From assembly GCA_018389105.1 (NCBI GenBank), contig JACATO010001722.1, positions 62,001-126,000 on the forward strand: a stretch of DNA of 64,000 nt. Direction: 5' to 3'. The notes beneath the pieces were generated by a model. That model was not told the origin of the DNA. It worked only from the letters and a program-made list of their open reading frames with translations, and did not search any database. A program made the translations under genes and the position numbers. This DNA is from Nautilus pompilius (lineage: Eukaryota > Mollusca > Cephalopoda > Nautilida > Nautilidae). Shown here one piece after another: positions 62,631 through 64,000 of this stretch (position 1 is its first letter; each line of letters begins with the position of its first letter).

Positions 62631-62636
62631 AATTTT
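62631..62636 (+). promoter_or_regulatory. Variant polyadenylation signal of gene E
   Basis: AGTAAA at the position where A, B, C and D have AATAAA, in the same surrounding phrase (aaatatt, then gtgaaatatttg). It is a weaker but known variant of the signal. Confidence 0.5.
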
Positions 62637-62639
62637 CTT

Positions 62640-64000
62640 GTGAAATATTTGTTGTTTTCAAAAAGCAGCACAGAAAGAGAAACGGATTAAATATGAGTTG
62701 AATTATTGTAAAAACTCTTCTTTCTTATAAATTCTTATTTGTGTCTATATTTCATTTGATATCATAAAATTGTTGTGGAAACAATTAGACTATCACAAAC
62801 ATAACTGCGTACTTTTTTTTCATATATTGTATAAGTTGTAACAATCTGAAAATAAGGTATTTTAATTGTAAACAAAGATGCTTCATTTTGCATACATTAT
62901 AGACATTTTCTTCATCTGAATACTACACAGACTTTTCCAATGTTGAGAATTTAAATCATCTCCAATCCACGTCCTATTGCTTAATCTGGCAAGTCTTTGA
63001 CAATGAGTTCCGCATTAATTTGTTTAACCCTTTAAAGTGCACGCAATCTGAAAAACACATATATAGTTTGCATTTTAAAAATTTCAAGATCTGAAAAATT
63101 CAACAGAAATTTAAATTGGGTCTATTACATGATAAATATCGCAGGTATTCAAAGATGTGATAGCAACCAGAATACGTTATGCCATGTAATTTAAAATTTC
63201 ACATGAAGAATTTACCATTCTCAAACTAAAATTCTATACTAAATCATTTGAGCAGCTGAAAAAATTTCGATTTATCTAAAATTTAAAAAAATAAGGGACC
63301 CTTTTTATTTTTTAAAAGGGAATCCAAACCCAAACTTTAATGAATTTAAAATTTAACTTTGTAGAAATAAACTTTAGAAAGTTGATCTTGGTTTTAAAAA
63401 CTACTGATGGATAAAAAAAACAATGAATTGAATATGTTAAACTAAGAATAATAGTGATATATCTACTGAGGTATAATATTTTCGAAAAGTAAATCGCAGT
63501 AGCAGTAAATAATATGACGTTTGTGGTAGTGAATATCCTTGTCCAAGTGATGGAGAAGTTATACGAACCAGCCAACTTTTAATCCAATTACAAAATTTGA
63601 GAGGAATGGGCGTGGTCACATCATGATATACGCCTCGTTAGAAGAATTTGTTTGCCATATGCAGAAAAAGGGAGTTGGGATGTATTAGGGTAACCAAGAA
63701 AGTCACCAAAATTGGATGAGAACTCTTAAGAGCGGTGAATAATGAGCAAGCTAATTAAGAGTCACCCCCCCAAATATCCAATCATGACTCTTTATTTGTA
63801 GATGTGGAAGGAAACTAGAGGAGTGCCTAGCAATGGAGAAGAAAACATGCCAGAATGGTATACTGAACTGCAATTTCGTCTCTTTTATTTGAAATTTAAT
63901 TATTATCTGAGAAAACACTATAAACACATTTACGTTATTACTTTATTTGAGTTATCATCCAGTTTACGTGAAATATACTAACTAAACTAACCAATTATTT
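62640..64000 (+). repeat. Downstream flank of gene E to the window edge
   Basis: AT-rich non-coding sequence. Its first part resembles the flank after D. The minus-strand ORFs at 63312-63619 are short and unconserved. From about 63630 the sequence is somewhat less AT-rich, with nothing recognisable. Confidence 0.45.

Overview
The window is AT-rich eukaryotic DNA with split genes, long introns, microsatellites and decayed Tc1 and mariner transposons. It looks like an invertebrate metazoan nuclear genome. Nothing in the sequence lets me place it to phylum, and no bacterial gene organisation is present.

Almost the whole window is one thing: a tandem and inverted array of a roughly 10-11 kb unit, each unit built around a small three-exon gene for a secreted cysteine-rich protein. 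I find five gene copies, called A to E here. A (6452-10803) is on the minus strand. B (21730-24887), C (31214-34627), D (43043-52680) and E (55330-62592) are on the plus strand. A sixth, partial unit (1-4935, minus orientation) runs off the left edge. A, C, D and E read as intact genes of 123, 133, 116 and 140 residues. B looks broken. No single entry in the ORF scan shows these genes, because each exon is only 94-197 bases and the introns are 1.3-5.1 kb.

Each protein has a signal peptide ending in a Cys-Ser-Pro motif, a short Pro/Lys-rich linker (eight prolines in A), and a domain with ten cysteines at nearly fixed spacing: C-x9/10-C-x12-14-C-x2-C-x12-C-x3-C-x17/18-C-x8-C-x-C-x4-C, usually followed by Asn. 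Both introns are phase 1. This layout, and the C-x-C-x4-C-N ending, resemble the Ly6/uPAR/activin-receptor-ectodomain three-finger class, but the first half of the pattern is not canonical. I do not recognise the family by name, and no function is shown by the sequence.

Layout: partial unit (1-4935, minus); unit A (4935-15955, minus); inversion junction near 15950; an orphan downstream tail in plus orientation (15971-16790); unit B (16791-26330); unit C (26331-36180); unit D (36180-53660), enlarged by a Tc1 element (39609-41189), a TAA-type microsatellite and unidentified insertions; unit E (53670-64000), with a shortened upstream flank and a mariner in intron 1 (55958-57196). A/B/C form one subgroup with short introns; D/E form another with long, mutually homologous introns that include a near-identical block after exon 2.

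Introns and flanks are often better conserved between copies than the mature-protein exons. That is the pattern expected of a secreted family under diversifying selection. No RNA gene, CRISPR array or other protein-coding gene could be supported.
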